Below, in pieces: positions 1 to 9,001 of a stretch of DNA of 64,000 nucleotides. The translations under genes and the position numbers were made by a program. Under the pieces are notes generated by a model that did not search any database, was not told where the DNA came from, and saw nothing but the letters and a program-made list of their open reading frames with translations. How positions within the stretch are numbered: the stretch's first letter is position 1; the number at the start of each line of letters is the position of its first letter. Source of the DNA: Streptomyces sp. AP-93 (GTDB lineage Bacteria; Actinomycetota; Actinomycetes; Streptomycetales; Streptomycetaceae); assembly GCF_022808175.1 (NCBI RefSeq), contig NZ_JALGBX010000002.1, forward strand, positions 505,782 through 569,781, read 5' to 3'.

Positions 1-1104
<1,104 letters not shown>

Positions 1105-1160
1105 CATCCGCACGGGTATCACCGGCGGAAGCAACACCATGACCCGACCGTGAACCCAAG

Positions 1161-1200
1161 CGCCGGGCCGCTCCTGAGGGAGCGGCCCGGCGTCTTTGTG
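1161..1200 (+). terminator. Rho-independent-type terminator of the collagen-like gene
   Basis: A perfect 14-bp stem (1161-1174 with 1179-1192) with a TGAG loop lies 57 bases after the stop codon and is followed by a short T-containing tract. Confidence 0.85.
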
Positions 1201-1201
1201 C

Positions 1202-1240
1202 TTGCGCTGGAGTGCGCTCCAGCTTCTACAGTGCGGGCCC
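1202..1240 (+). promoter_or_regulatory. MerR-type promoter with dyad operator, leaderless transcript
   Basis: A -35-like TTGCGC (1202-1207) and a -10-like TACAGT (1227-1232) are separated by 19 bp, longer than the normal 17. The spacer holds the dyad GCTGGAG-TGCG-CTCCAGC (1206-1223). A stretched spacer carrying a centred inverted repeat is the hallmark of promoters activated by MerR-family regulators. The predicted transcription start falls at or next to the ATG at 1241, so the message is probably leaderless. Confidence 0.72.
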
Positions 1241-2296
1241 ATGAGCATGCGATACCGAATTCTGGGTGGGACCGGCATCGAGGTCAGTGCACACTGCCTC
1301 GGCACGATGATGTTCGGCGCGGTGGGCAATCCGGATCACGAGGAGTGCGCGCGGATCGTCCACGCCGCGCTCGATCACGGGATCAACTTCGTGGACACCG
1401 CGGACATGTACTCCGCTGGGGAGTCCGAGCAGATCGTGGGCAAGGCGCTCAAGGGCCGGCGGGACGACGTCGTGCTCGCGACCAAGGTGCACTTCCAGAT
1501 GGGCGAGGGCCGCAACCGCAGCGGGAACTCCCGGCGCTGGATCGTGCGTGCCGTCGAGGACAGCCTGCGCCGGCTGGACACGGACTGGATCGACCTCTAC
1601 CAGGTGCACCGGCCCGATCACGGCACGGACGTCGAGGAGACCCTGTCCGTCCTCGGCGATCTGGTCCAGGCCGGCAAGATACGGGCCTTCGGCTGCTCCA
1701 CCTTCCCGGCCGAGGAGATCGTCGAGGCGCACCACGTCGCCGAACGGCGGGCTCTGCCGAGGTTCCGGACCGAGCAGCCGCCGTACTCGATCCTCGCGCG
1801 CGGGATCGAGAGCAGTGTGCTGCCGGTGGCCCGGAGGTACGGGATGGGCGTCCTGACCTGGAGCCCGCTCGCGTCCGGATTCCTGAGCGGGAAGTACCGG
1901 CTCGGCGGTGCCATTGACCTGACCTCGGGGCGTGCGGCGCTGACTCCCGCCCGCTTCGACCCCGCGATTCCGGGCAATGTCGCGAAGCTGGAGGCCGTGG
2001 AGCAGCTGGTGGAGCTCGCCGACTCCATCGGCTGCACGCTGCCCGAGCTGGCGGTGGCCTTCCCGCTGGCGCATCCCGCCGTCACCTCTGTGATCATCGG
2101 GCCCCGGACCATGGAGCAGCTGGAAGCGCTGGTGAAGGGCTCCGGACTGGTCCTCGACGACGCGACCCTCGACCGGATCGACGAGATTGTGGAGCCGGGC
2201 CGGAATCTGTACCACCCGGACGGCGCCTGGCGCTCGCCGGCGCTGGCGGATGTCGCGCAGCGGAGGCGGGTGCTGGGAGACCGGTCCGCCGGTTAG
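1241..2296 (+). CDS. Aldo/keto reductase
   Basis: This is a 351-residue NADPH-dependent aldo/keto reductase of the (beta/alpha)8 type that reduces aldehydes or ketones in the cytoplasm. The catalytic tetrad is visible: Asp in FVDTAD, Tyr in DMYS, Lys in ATKV and His in QVHRPD. The C-terminal Ile-Ile-Gly-Pro-Arg segment fits the cofactor phosphate site. The ATG at 1241 is chosen because the protein homology begins there and a MerR-type promoter ends there; the longer frame from 1196 would run through the promoter. No Shine-Dalgarno sequence is present. The gene is monocistronic between two collagen-like genes. The MerR-type regulator expected to drive it is not adjacent. Its substrate is unknown. 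Confidence 0.93.
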   Translation: MSMRYRILGGTGIEVSAHCLGTMMFGAVGNPDHEECARIVHAALDHGINFVDTADMYSAGESEQIVGKALKGRRDDVVLATKVHFQMGEGRNRSGNSRRWIVRAVEDSLRRLDTDWIDLYQVHRPDHGTDVEETLSVLGDLVQAGKIRAFGCSTFPAEEIVEAHHVAERRALPRFRTEQPPYSILARGIESSVLPVARRYGMGVLTWSPLASGFLSGKYRLGGAIDLTSGRAALTPARFDPAIPGNVAKLEAVEQLVELADSIGCTLPELAVAFPLAHPAVTSVIIGPRTMEQLEALVKGSGLVLDDATLDRIDEIVEPGRNLYHPDGAWRSPALADVAQRRRVLGDRSAG

Positions 2297-2314
2297 GCGG
2301 GCGAACGCTTGGAC

Positions 2315-2328
2315 GTTTCACGTGAAAC
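2315..2328. other. parS: parS (ParB-binding) site
   Basis: This is a perfect 14-bp palindrome GTTTCACGTGAAAC, identical to the Streptomyces parS consensus. It lies between the aldo/keto reductase and the next collagen-like gene, 24 bp from a second copy. Confidence 0.95.
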
Positions 2329-2338
2329 AGAGACGGGT

Positions 2339-2352
2339 GTTTCACGTGAAAC
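2339..2352. other. parS: parS (ParB-binding) site, second of a close pair
   Basis: This is a perfect GTTTCACGTGAAAC. The centre-to-centre distance to the previous copy is 24 bp, so two ParB dimers would sit on nearly the same helix face. Confidence 0.95.
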
Positions 2353-2559
2353 ATCCTGCGCCGGATGGCATGACCGTGCGCAGACCCGTGTGGCCGTGCG
2401 GAAGGCCGCCAAGTGGCGGTGTTCACTGGGCCGTTCCGCTGACTGATGGGCGCGCCGATCGGACTCGTGGGGTCGGGGTCCCCAGGATGACCCGCGGAGC
2501 CCGGTCATATTTCCGGACTTCGCAGGTCGATTCGATCCGGTGTCTGCGAGGAGCGGTAC

Positions 2560-3429
2560 ATGAGTTCTGAGAACAAGGCCCGTACCTACCTGGGGCCGTT
2601 GCCCCGACGGGCCGGCTGGCTGACGGGAGGCACGCTCGCCACGGTTGCGCTGGTGCTGGGAGGCCTGGTGTCCCCGGCAGTCGCGCTGGCCGAGGTGCCG
2701 GGGAAGCCGGACCGCTGCAAGTCCCAGCGCGACAGAGCGGGCGTGCAGGCCCAGGAGGCGGCGGTCGAGAGGGGCCAGCTCGCTCACGGCGACGACTGCA
2801 AGGTGGGCCCGCGGGGCCCGCGCGGCCCCAAGGGTCACACGGGGGCGACGGGTCCCACCGGACCCAGGGGTGCCACCGGTGCCACGGGTGCGACCGGTGC
2901 CACGGGTGCGACCGGTGCCACGGGTGCGACCGGTGCCACGGGTGCGACCGGTGCCACGGGTGCCACCGGTGCGGGTGCGACCGGTCCCACTGGACCCACC
3001 GGGCCGACGGGCGCCACCGGCGCCACGGGTGCGACCGGTCCGTGTGTCGACATCGACAGCTACTCGCCCTCGAACACCGAGGACTTCCACGCGGCCCTCA
3101 CGGGCGGGGTCGCGTATGCGGGACGGGCGTCCGTGCCCGGCGGTGTGCCGGCCTGGCAGAACATCAGCAACGCCGACAACCCGGGCTTCCCCGTAGGACG
3201 CGCCTGCGGAATCTCCATCGCCGCCCAGGGCAACAACGCGTACATCAAGGTGCTGACCACGAACGGCCAGGTGTACCAGACGCACGGCGACGTGGCGGGT
3301 CAGACCTTCGTCTGGGACGAGGCCTGGACCCAGCTCCTGCCGGCTCCGAACCCGATGGTCGGTCTCCGCGGCAAGAGCATCGAGTGGAAGGGGGACCTGG
3401 CCTACTCCGGTTCGCCGAACGGCCAGTAG
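2560..3429 (+). CDS. Collagen-like secreted or membrane-anchored protein
   Basis: The 289-residue protein starts at an ATG preceded by GAGGAGCGG. A hydrophobic segment at residues about 20-43, ending in Ala-Leu-Ala, reads as a signal peptide. A short Cys-containing linker follows, then about 24 uninterrupted Gly-X-Y triplets, mostly Gly-Ala-Thr (2800-3040). A C-terminal head of about 130 residues begins Gly-Pro-Cys-Val-Asp-Ile-Asp-Ser. That head matches the one in the protein ending at 1104 in spacing of Cys, Trp-Gln/Val-Asn-Ile/Leu-Ser and Val-Leu-Thr. It lacks the basic tail of its paralogue. In other bacteria such heads drive trimer registration or ligand binding; the ligand here is unknown. 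It ends 3 bases before the stop of the convergent gene at 3433. Confidence 0.9.
   Translation: MSSENKARTYLGPLPRRAGWLTGGTLATVALVLGGLVSPAVALAEVPGKPDRCKSQRDRAGVQAQEAAVERGQLAHGDDCKVGPRGPRGPKGHTGATGPTGPRGATGATGATGATGATGATGATGATGATGATGATGAGATGPTGPTGPTGATGATGATGPCVDIDSYSPSNTEDFHAALTGGVAYAGRASVPGGVPAWQNISNADNPGFPVGRACGISIAAQGNNAYIKVLTTNGQVYQTHGDVAGQTFVWDEAWTQLLPAPNPMVGLRGKSIEWKGDLAYSGSPNGQ
2878..2967 (+). repeat. 18-bp tandem repeat inside the collagen-like gene
   Basis: Four perfect copies of GGTGCCACGGGTGCGACC (2878-2949) are followed by one variant copy. The unit encodes Gly-Ala-Thr-Gly-Ala-Thr. Perfect identity at the DNA level points to slippage or unequal recombination. Confidence 0.9.
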
Positions 3430-3432
3430 CCG

Positions 3433-4239
3433 TCACTCCGGCTCGGTCTCCGGGCCGCCGAAGTCCGGGCTGGTGAAGTCCGGAGACGTGTAACCGGGAC
3501 GGGGCCCCTGAGCCGGGGCCCCCGGACTGGTGAAATCGGGCCGGGTGTATCCCAGGTTGGGGATGCGCCCGGCTCCCGGCTTTCGGGGGGCCGGGAAGCC
3601 GGCCCCCGCGCTGGGATCGGCCAGCGCGTCCCGGAGGAACGGCACGATGCCCCGCTCCAGCAGGGCGTTGCGCCAGGCTTCCCGGGCCCGCGCCACCTCG
3701 TCGGGTACCGCCTCCGTCTCGTCCGCCGCCACCTCGGTGGAGCTGTTGCGGACGGCCGTCACGAGGAGCCCGATCACGGCGAAGAGCAGCGCGGCGGCGG
3801 TGAGCCCGCCGAAGAGCCAGCCCGCCGTCAGCATCGTGTCGGCGAAGGCCGGTTCGGGTTCGATCATCTTCAGGATGTAGCCCACCAGCAGGAAGATCAG
3901 CATGGCGGTGCCGGCCAGGACCGGCGCGAGGACCGCTACCACGGCGCTGATGCCCGCGCCACAGCCCTGGCCGTCGTCCTCCTCCCCCGACGTTCCGGGG
4001 GTGGACAGGATCTCGTCCTGCCGTTCCTTGCGGACCTTCACGTAGTGGTCGTACTCGGCTGCGGCCGCGGCCGTCAGCAGCGAGGTGGCCCCCATGGCCA
4101 TGGTGCGCAGCTGTTCGGCGTTCAGCCGTTCGCCGAGGGCGGCGAGTTCGGGCCGGGCGTTCGCCGTGCGCAGCGCCTCGTCGAGGAGCCGATCGAACTC
4201 CGGTCGGTCTTCGGTGAGCAGGTGCGGAGCGCTGGTCAT
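3433..4239 (-). CDS. Two-TM membrane protein of unknown function
   Basis: I do not recognise a family. The product has an N-terminal helical, charged region (about residues 1-85), two hydrophobic segments (about 95-125 and 135-165), a Glu-rich stretch, and a C-terminal disordered region with repeated Gly-Tyr-Thr-Arg/Ser-Pro-Asp-Phe-Thr-Ser-Pro motifs. The ATG at 4239 is preferred because GGGGG lies about 6 bases upstream; an ATG at 4245 abuts that tract. It converges on the collagen-like gene with 3 bases between stops. The Ser/Thr-Pro-rich tail could be a phosphorylation or binding platform, but that is only inference. Confidence 0.75.
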   Translation of the reverse strand: MTSAPHLLTEDRPEFDRLLDEALRTANARPELAALGERLNAEQLRTMAMGATSLLTAAAAAEYDHYVKVRKERQDEILSTPGTSGEEDDGQGCGAGISAVVAVLAPVLAGTAMLIFLLVGYILKMIEPEPAFADTMLTAGWLFGGLTAAALLFAVIGLLVTAVRNSSTEVAADETEAVPDEVARAREAWRNALLERGIVPFLRDALADPSAGAGFPAPRKPGAGRIPNLGYTRPDFTSPGAPAQGPRPGYTSPDFTSPDFGGPETEPE

Positions 4240-4393
4240 GTGCATCCCCCGATGCTCCGTGGGGACCGGTATGTCCGTGTTGAACGGGGCGCCGGCACAA
4301 ACGGAGGAGAGCCTGCTACGGATAGAGCGATGGTAGAGCGCCCACGCCGTACGTCGACAGGGGCTTTCCGGAAATACCCAGCTCCGGGAAGCC

Positions 4394-5635
4394 TCAGTCG
4401 TTCAGCGGGAGTTGCACGACGAGTAGTTTGCCCGCCATCGTCACGCCACCGTCCATGGCGATGGCCAGGCCTTCCGCGTAGACATGGGGGCCGACGACGG
4501 CCTCGGGACCGTGCGCCCCGTCGCCGTCCTCGGTGCCCACCTCGCCGAGCAGGTACGGGATGGGGCTGTGGCCGTGCACGACGCGACTGCCGCCGTAGGT
4601 GCCGATGAGCTCGCGTACGGCCTGGGGGCCGGTCTCCTCGTCGCGGAAGGCGAAGCGCTTGGTGAACTTGCGGAACAGGTCCCAGGTGATGTCGGCGTCG
4701 TTGCGGTTGAGCAGTTCGTGGATGGTGTCGTTGACGTCCTCGACCGAGTCGCCGTAGTCGAGGTAGGCGGTGGTGTCGGAGTGGAGGAGCAGGTGGTCCT
4801 CCACCAGGACCGCCGCGTCCAGCCGGGACATCCACTGGAGGTGGACGTCCTGCAGCCGGTCCATGTCGGTGCGCTGGCCGCCGTTGAGGAGCCAGGCGGC
4901 CTGGAAGGTGGCGGTGCCGGCGCCGGAGACGACGGGAGTGTCCCCGAACCGCTTGGCGCCGATGAGCAGCAGCTCGTGGTTGCCCATGAGGGCCTTGCAG
5001 TAGCCGCCCGCGGCGGCGGCTTCGGCGGAGAGCCGCATGACGAGGTCGATGACCCCGATGCCGTCGGGGCCGCGGTCGGTGAAGTCGCCGAGGAACCAGA
5101 GCCGGGCGTTGCCGGCGGACCAGTTGCGGTCGGCGTCGATGAGCCCCTGGAACTGCAGTTCGGCGACGAGTTCGTCGATGTAACCGTGGACGTCCCCCAC
5201 GACGTAGAGCGGGCCGGGGCCCTCGCCCGGGGCCTCCTGGGGTACGTACTGGATCTGGACGGTGTCGCCGGGGCCGCCGAGGGCGCCGCGCCCGATGACG
5301 GGGAGGTCGCGCTGCGTCGGGGTGTACCCCTCGGGGTCGCTGTCCTCGGAGACGTGGCCCATCGGGCGGCCGGGCTCGCCGAGGACGCCGGCGGCGCCGT
5401 ACGGGGCTTCGTGGCCGTACCCGTGCTGCGCGGGGACGGGAGCCGGGCCCGCGTCGTAGTACGCGGGGTACTCGCCGTAGACGGGGGCGTTCGCTCCGAG
5501 CCCTGCGAGGCCGCCCGCTCCGGCTGCTGCGGCCCCCGGGGGGACGGTATGCGAGGCGGGTTCGGCGACCGGCAACCGGAAGTCCCGCTCGGTGTCCGTC
5601 CGCACCGCGGGTCCCTGACCGGCCCCCTGAGTCAT
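4394..5635 (-). CDS. PPP-family metallophosphoesterase with disordered N-terminus
   Basis: The enzyme is a cytoplasmic calcineurin-like phosphoesterase. Its metal and phosphate motifs are all present in order: GDVHG, GDFTDRG, GNHE, a His in LLLHSD and the C-terminal GHS. The spacing fits Ser/Thr protein phosphatases or diadenosine tetraphosphatases of the PPP superfamily. The first ~130 residues are Pro/Ala/Gly/Tyr-rich and probably disordered. The ATG at 5635 has GGAGGGG upstream, whereas the longer frame to 5668 has no such site. The substrate cannot be read from sequence: a phosphoprotein or a dinucleotide polyphosphate are the main options. It stands alone, downstream of the LacI-type regulator on the same strand. 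Confidence 0.88.
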   Translation of the reverse strand: MTQGAGQGPAVRTDTERDFRLPVAEPASHTVPPGAAAAGAGGLAGLGANAPVYGEYPAYYDAGPAPVPAQHGYGHEAPYGAAGVLGEPGRPMGHVSEDSDPEGYTPTQRDLPVIGRGALGGPGDTVQIQYVPQEAPGEGPGPLYVVGDVHGYIDELVAELQFQGLIDADRNWSAGNARLWFLGDFTDRGPDGIGVIDLVMRLSAEAAAAGGYCKALMGNHELLLIGAKRFGDTPVVSGAGTATFQAAWLLNGGQRTDMDRLQDVHLQWMSRLDAAVLVEDHLLLHSDTTAYLDYGDSVEDVNDTIHELLNRNDADITWDLFRKFTKRFAFRDEETGPQAVRELIGTYGGSRVVHGHSPIPYLLGEVGTEDGDGAHGPEAVVGPHVYAEGLAIAMDGGVTMAGKLLVVQLPLND

Positions 5636-5825
5636 CGACCCCTCCACCACCGTCGCGCTGCCGTACACCTGCGGACCCTCCCGCCTCCGGGGCGGAGGAT
5701 CCGTGATGTCGTGCGCCCATCATAGGAATGCAGCTCGCGCTCTGTGACGCACCAGGGGTGGTGAATCCTGGGCGGAGCTGGTCCTTCCTACCGGTTTCTC
5801 CCGATATCGGTGTTGCTGAAATCCT

Positions 5826-5848
5826 CGGCGGGGCCCCAGGCCCCGCCG
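5826..5848 (-). terminator. GC-rich hairpin downstream of the LacI-type gene
   Basis: A perfect 10-bp stem (5826-5835 with 5839-5848) with a 3-base loop lies 18 bases past the stop codon of the regulator. There is no U tract, as is common in Streptomyces. Confidence 0.6.
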
Positions 5849-5865
5849 TTGGGCCGGCGTGGTGG

Positions 5866-6981
5866 TCAGTCCTGTGCCGGGGATCGGGGCGGGCTGACGG
5901 TCGTACGGGGCTGCCTGCGCTGGGACGAGGTACGGATGATCAGCTCGGTCGGGATGACCTGTTCGACGGGTCCGCCCGTGTCGACGCCCTCGATGGCGTC
6001 GATGAGCAGCTGGACGACGGCGGTGCCGATGCGGCGCGGTTTGAGGGACAGGGTGGTGATGGGCGGTTCGGTGTTGGCGTACACGGTGGATTCGCTGCAG
6101 CACACGAGCAGCAGATCCTCGGGAACGCGCAGGCCGTAGCGCCGGGCGGCGGCGAGCAGGTCGGTGCCGTTGGGGTCGAACAGGCCGTAGACGGCGTCGG
6201 GCCGGTCGGGCCGGGCGAGCAGCCGGTCGGCGGCGACGGCGCCGGCGCACGGATCGTGGGCGGGGTAGGACTCGTAGACGGGATCCTGGCCCACGCGCTC
6301 GCACCAGCGCAGGTAGGCCGTCGTGGAGAGCCGGGTGTAGGTGTCGGTGGTGGTGCCGGTCAGCAGCCCGATGCGGCGGGCTCCGGCGGCGGCGAGGTGG
6401 TCGAGGAGGCCCAGGACGGCGGCCTCGTGGTCGTTGTCGACCCAGGCGGTGACGGGGAGTGAGCCGGCGGGGCGTCCGTCGGAGACGACGGGCAGACCCT
6501 GGCGGACCAGTTCGGTCACGACGGGATCGTGGTCGGAGGGGTCGATGACGACGGTGCCGTCGAGGGCCACGTTGGACCAGACGTCGTGTCGGGAGGTGGC
6601 GGGGAGGATGACGAGGGCGTAGCCGCGAGCGAGCGCGGCGGAGGTGGCGGCCCTGGCCATCTCGGCGAAGTACGCGAATTCGGTGAAGGTGAAAGGTTCA
6701 TCCCCGTAGGTCGTCACGGTCAGGCCGATGAGGCCCGACTTGCCGGTACGGAGGGTGCGGGCCGCCGCGGAAGGGCGGTAGCCCAGCCGGTCTGCGACCT
6801 CGCGAACGTGGCGGCGGGTGGCGTCCGGCAGCCGTCCCTTCCCATTGAGGGCGTCGGAGACGGTCGTGATCGAGACGCCCGCCGCGGCGGCCACGTCCCT
6901 GATGCCCGCCCGGCTTTGTCGGCCGGCGGCCCGCCGGGTGGTCTCGGTCCGGCTCACCTGATGCTTCCCTGCTGCTGTCAT
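5866..6981 (-). CDS. LacI-family transcriptional regulator
   Basis: The 371-residue repressor has an N-terminal LacI helix-turn-helix (IRDVAAAAGVSITTVSDALNG, about residues 26-46, with the hinge-helix region ending RTGKSGLIGL) and a periplasmic-binding-protein-like effector domain. The effector is probably a sugar or nucleoside, but none is named by the sequence. The ATG at 6981 was chosen because the DNA-binding domain follows at normal distance; the frame extending to 7140 encodes no conserved residues. A TACTAT -10-like box sits 9 bases before this ATG and no ribosome site is visible, so the mRNA may be leaderless. It is divergent from hisC across 362 bp that contain two A/T-centred palindromes. 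Confidence 0.9.
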   Translation of the reverse strand: MTAAGKHQVSRTETTRRAAGRQSRAGIRDVAAAAGVSITTVSDALNGKGRLPDATRRHVREVADRLGYRPSAAARTLRTGKSGLIGLTVTTYGDEPFTFTEFAYFAEMARAATSAALARGYALVILPATSRHDVWSNVALDGTVVIDPSDHDPVVTELVRQGLPVVSDGRPAGSLPVTAWVDNDHEAAVLGLLDHLAAAGARRIGLLTGTTTDTYTRLSTTAYLRWCERVGQDPVYESYPAHDPCAGAVAADRLLARPDRPDAVYGLFDPNGTDLLAAARRYGLRVPEDLLLVCCSESTVYANTEPPITTLSLKPRRIGTAVVQLLIDAIEGVDTGGPVEQVIPTELIIRTSSQRRQPRTTVSPPRSPAQD

Positions 6982-7343
6982 GGCGAGCCGATAGTAGGGC
7001 TCGGTGGGCAGGGCGGTCCGGATGCATATGCAGGCGTTGACAGGCACGATTCTGCACGGTTCGCCACCCCCAATGACCTTGGAAATGAAGGTGCTTGGTC
7101 GCGAAGGGTGTCTGGTGCCCTTGTCGACGGGACCGTGCATGCCAAAACGGTGCGCTCTCGTCCTCTACTCAACTCACCTGTACGAGGGACGCGCGCCACG
7201 GCGCAGGCCACCGGCGCACGCATATATGCGTGCGCTCTCCCGCATTCCAGGCGCCTGCCGTTCTCGGATGGACGGAATCCTCATAAGGTGAGGAGTATTG
7301 AGTCGACGGCGACGTCGTACGGGACGGTCGAGGAGGACCTGCG
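6982..7343. promoter_or_regulatory. Divergent regulatory region, LacI-type gene / hisC
   Basis: This 362-bp region holds no convincing gene. It contains the palindrome TGCATATGCA (7023-7032), a TTGACA at 7037-7042, a 22-bp perfect palindrome at 7214-7235, and a small dyad TCCTCA-TAAGG-TGAGGA (7278-7294) that may overlap the hisC promoter. Confidence 0.55.
7214..7235. promoter_or_regulatory. 22-bp perfect palindrome, putative operator
   Basis: Each 11-base arm reads GCGCACGCATA, meeting at an A/T centre. It lies 108 bp upstream of the hisC start and 230 bp from the LacI-type start. The centre is TA rather than the CG typical of LacI-family operators, so the cognate protein is uncertain. Confidence 0.6.
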
Positions 7344-8426
7344 GTGAGCGAGAAGAGCCCGAAGCTGCGCGCCGAGCTGGACGGCATCCCCACCTACAAG
7401 CCCGGGAAGCCCGCGGCAGCGGGCGGTCCGGTCGCGTTCAAGCTGTCCTCGAACGAGAACCCGTACCCGCCCCTGCCTGGGGTGCTGGAGAGCGCGGTCG
7501 CCGCGGCGGGCCACTTCAACCGGTACCCGGACATGGCGTGCACGGGCCTGGTGAACGAGCTCGCGGAGCGGTTCGGGGTCCCGGTCGAGCACATCGCCAC
7601 CGGCACCGGCTCGGTCGGGGTCGCCCAGTCGCTGATCCAGTCGACGGCGGGTCCGGGCGACGAGGTCATCTACGCCTGGCGGTCTTTCGAGGCTTATCCG
7701 ATCATCGTTCAGATCTCGGGTGCGACCTCGGTCCAGGTCCCGCTGGCCGAGGGGGACGTGCACGACCTGGACGCGATGTTCGAGGCGATCACCGAGCGGA
7801 CCCGCCTGATCTTCGTCTGCAACCCCAACAACCCCACCGGCACCGCGGTGCGCCGTGCGGAGCTGGAGCGGTTCCTGGACCGGGTGCCCTCGGACGTCCT
7901 CGTCGTCCTCGACGAGGCGTACAAGGAGTTCGTGCGAGACGTCGAGGTTCCGGACGGCCTCGAGCTCTACCGCAGCCGCCCCAACGTCGCCGTGCTGCGT
8001 ACGTTCTCCAAGGCCTATGGGCTCGCCGGCCTGCGCGTCGGCTTCGCGGTGGCGCACGAGCCGGTGGCCGCGGCGCTGCGCAAGACCGCGGTGCCCTTCG
8101 GCGTCAGCCAGCTCGCCCAGGACGCGGCGGTCGCCTCGCTTCGGGCCGAGGACGAGTTGATGGGCCGTGTCGGCTCGCTGGTGAGCGAGCGCACCCGGGT
8201 CTACGGGACGCTGCTGGCCCAGGGCTGGACGGTGGTGCCCGAGACGCAGGCCAACTTCGTGTGGATGCGGCTCGGGGAGCGGACCGCCGACTTCGCGGCG
8301 GCCTGCGAGAAGGCCGGCGTGGTGGTCCGGCCCTTCGCGGGCGAGGGCCTGCGGGTCACGATCGGCGAGCCCGAGGCGAACGACCTCTTCCTGCACACGG
8401 CGGAGGCGTTCTTCAAGGAGATGTAG
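7344..8426 (+). CDS. hisC: Histidinol-phosphate / aromatic aminotransferase
   Basis: The 360-residue PLP enzyme is a fold-type I class II aminotransferase. The motifs seen are SSNENPYPP near the N-terminus, NPNNPTG, DEAYKEF and [12 protein letters not shown], in which Lys223 would form the Schiff base. HisC-type enzymes convert imidazole acetol-phosphate to histidinol-phosphate, and paralogues outside the his operon often act on phenylpyruvate or other aromatic keto acids. No other histidine genes are nearby, which favours the second role. The GTG start has GAGGAGG eight bases upstream. The gene is divergent from the LacI-type regulator and converges on the cyclophilin-like gene with 17 bases between stops. 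Confidence 0.9.
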   Translation: MSEKSPKLRAELDGIPTYKPGKPAAAGGPVAFKLSSNENPYPPLPGVLESAVAAAGHFNRYPDMACTGLVNELAERFGVPVEHIATGTGSVGVAQSLIQSTAGPGDEVIYAWRSFEAYPIIVQISGATSVQVPLAEGDVHDLDAMFEAITERTRLIFVCNPNNPTGTAVRRAELERFLDRVPSDVLVVLDEAYKEFVRDVEVPDGLELYRSRPNVAVLRTFSKAYGLAGLRVGFAVAHEPVAAALRKTAVPFGVSQLAQDAAVASLRAEDELMGRVGSLVSERTRVYGTLLAQGWTVVPETQANFVWMRLGERTADFAAACEKAGVVVRPFAGEGLRVTIGEPEANDLFLHTAEAFFKEM

Positions 8427-8443
8427 CGCTCCCGGGACTGGTG

Positions 8444-8812
8444 TCAGGCCAGTTCCACGCGGATGGGGTCGCCGTCGCGGACGGTGGCCAGCAGGCGGGG
8501 GTCGCCGTCGAACGAGCCGAGGACGTTGCACGGGCTCGCGAGGCGGCTCTCGCCCCCGCGGGAGATCGGGGTGGGGCCGTAGGGCAGCGCGAGCGCGTCG
8601 CCCTCGGTCCAGAACGCGACCGTGCCGGGCTCGACGACCTGCTGGGCGTCGTGCTCCAGCGCCACGGAGACGCCGGTGTCGAAGTAGACCTCCTCGCCCC
8701 AGGTGTTGGCGGAGGCGGAAATGGGGAGCGCGTCGGCGAGCGCCTTGGCGGTAGGGGTCTCGTCGAGCGTTGCGGTGAGCTGGCCGGCGGGCCAGAGGAA
8801 TCGAATCTTCAT
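8444..8812 (-). CDS. Cyclophilin-like domain protein (TM1367-type)
   Basis: The small cytoplasmic protein of about 122 residues begins MKIRFLWPAG. It resembles the cyclophilin-like fold group that includes TM1367: a beta barrel with the conserved stretch WGEEVYFDTG and a C-terminal GDPIRVELA. Members lack proven peptidyl-prolyl isomerase activity, so the function is unknown. The ATG at 8812 fits the domain start; an ATG at 8821 would add three residues. Neither has a clear ribosome site. A palindrome with 8-bp arms lies immediately upstream (8820-8838), so the gene is likely controlled by a dimeric repressor at its own start. Confidence 0.8.
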   Translation of the reverse strand: MKIRFLWPAGQLTATLDETPTAKALADALPISASANTWGEEVYFDTGVSVALEHDAQQVVEPGTVAFWTEGDALALPYGPTPISRGGESRLASPCNVLGSFDGDPRLLATVRDGDPIRVELA

Positions 8813-8819
8813 GGGTCGC

Positions 8820-8838
8820 ATTCAACAATCTGTTGAAT
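8820..8838. promoter_or_regulatory. Palindromic operator at the cyclophilin-like gene start
   Basis: ATTCAACA-ATC-TGTTGAAT, with 8-bp arms and a 3-base spacer, overlaps the alternative start at 8821. Its AT-rich composition stands out in this GC-rich DNA. The geometry suits a MarR- or GntR-type dimer; no such regulator is adjacent. Confidence 0.65.
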
Positions 8839-8885
8839 TTATTCGCTAGGGGGGACCCCCCTGAAAGATGCCGACAGCGGTACGA

Positions 8886-8916
8886 CATAATGCTTGTGAA
8901 TGTGAACGCGTTCACA
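8886..8916 (+). promoter_or_regulatory. cydA promoter with Rex operator
   Basis: TGTGAACGCGTTCACA at 8901-8916 is a perfect 16-bp palindrome. It matches the recognition site of Rex, the NADH/NAD+-sensing repressor known to control cydABCD in Streptomyces. A -10-like CATAAT lies at 8886-8891, so bound Rex would cover the transcription start region. High NADH (oxygen limitation) would release Rex and induce cytochrome bd. The rex gene itself is not in the window. Confidence 0.88.
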
Positions 8917-9001
8917 AGCGTGTCCTGCTTCCTCCCGGATTGAGTGGGATACGAGAGGCAAACTGCGGCTGTGACCACGGCGAAACGAAGGAGACGACGA
9001 C

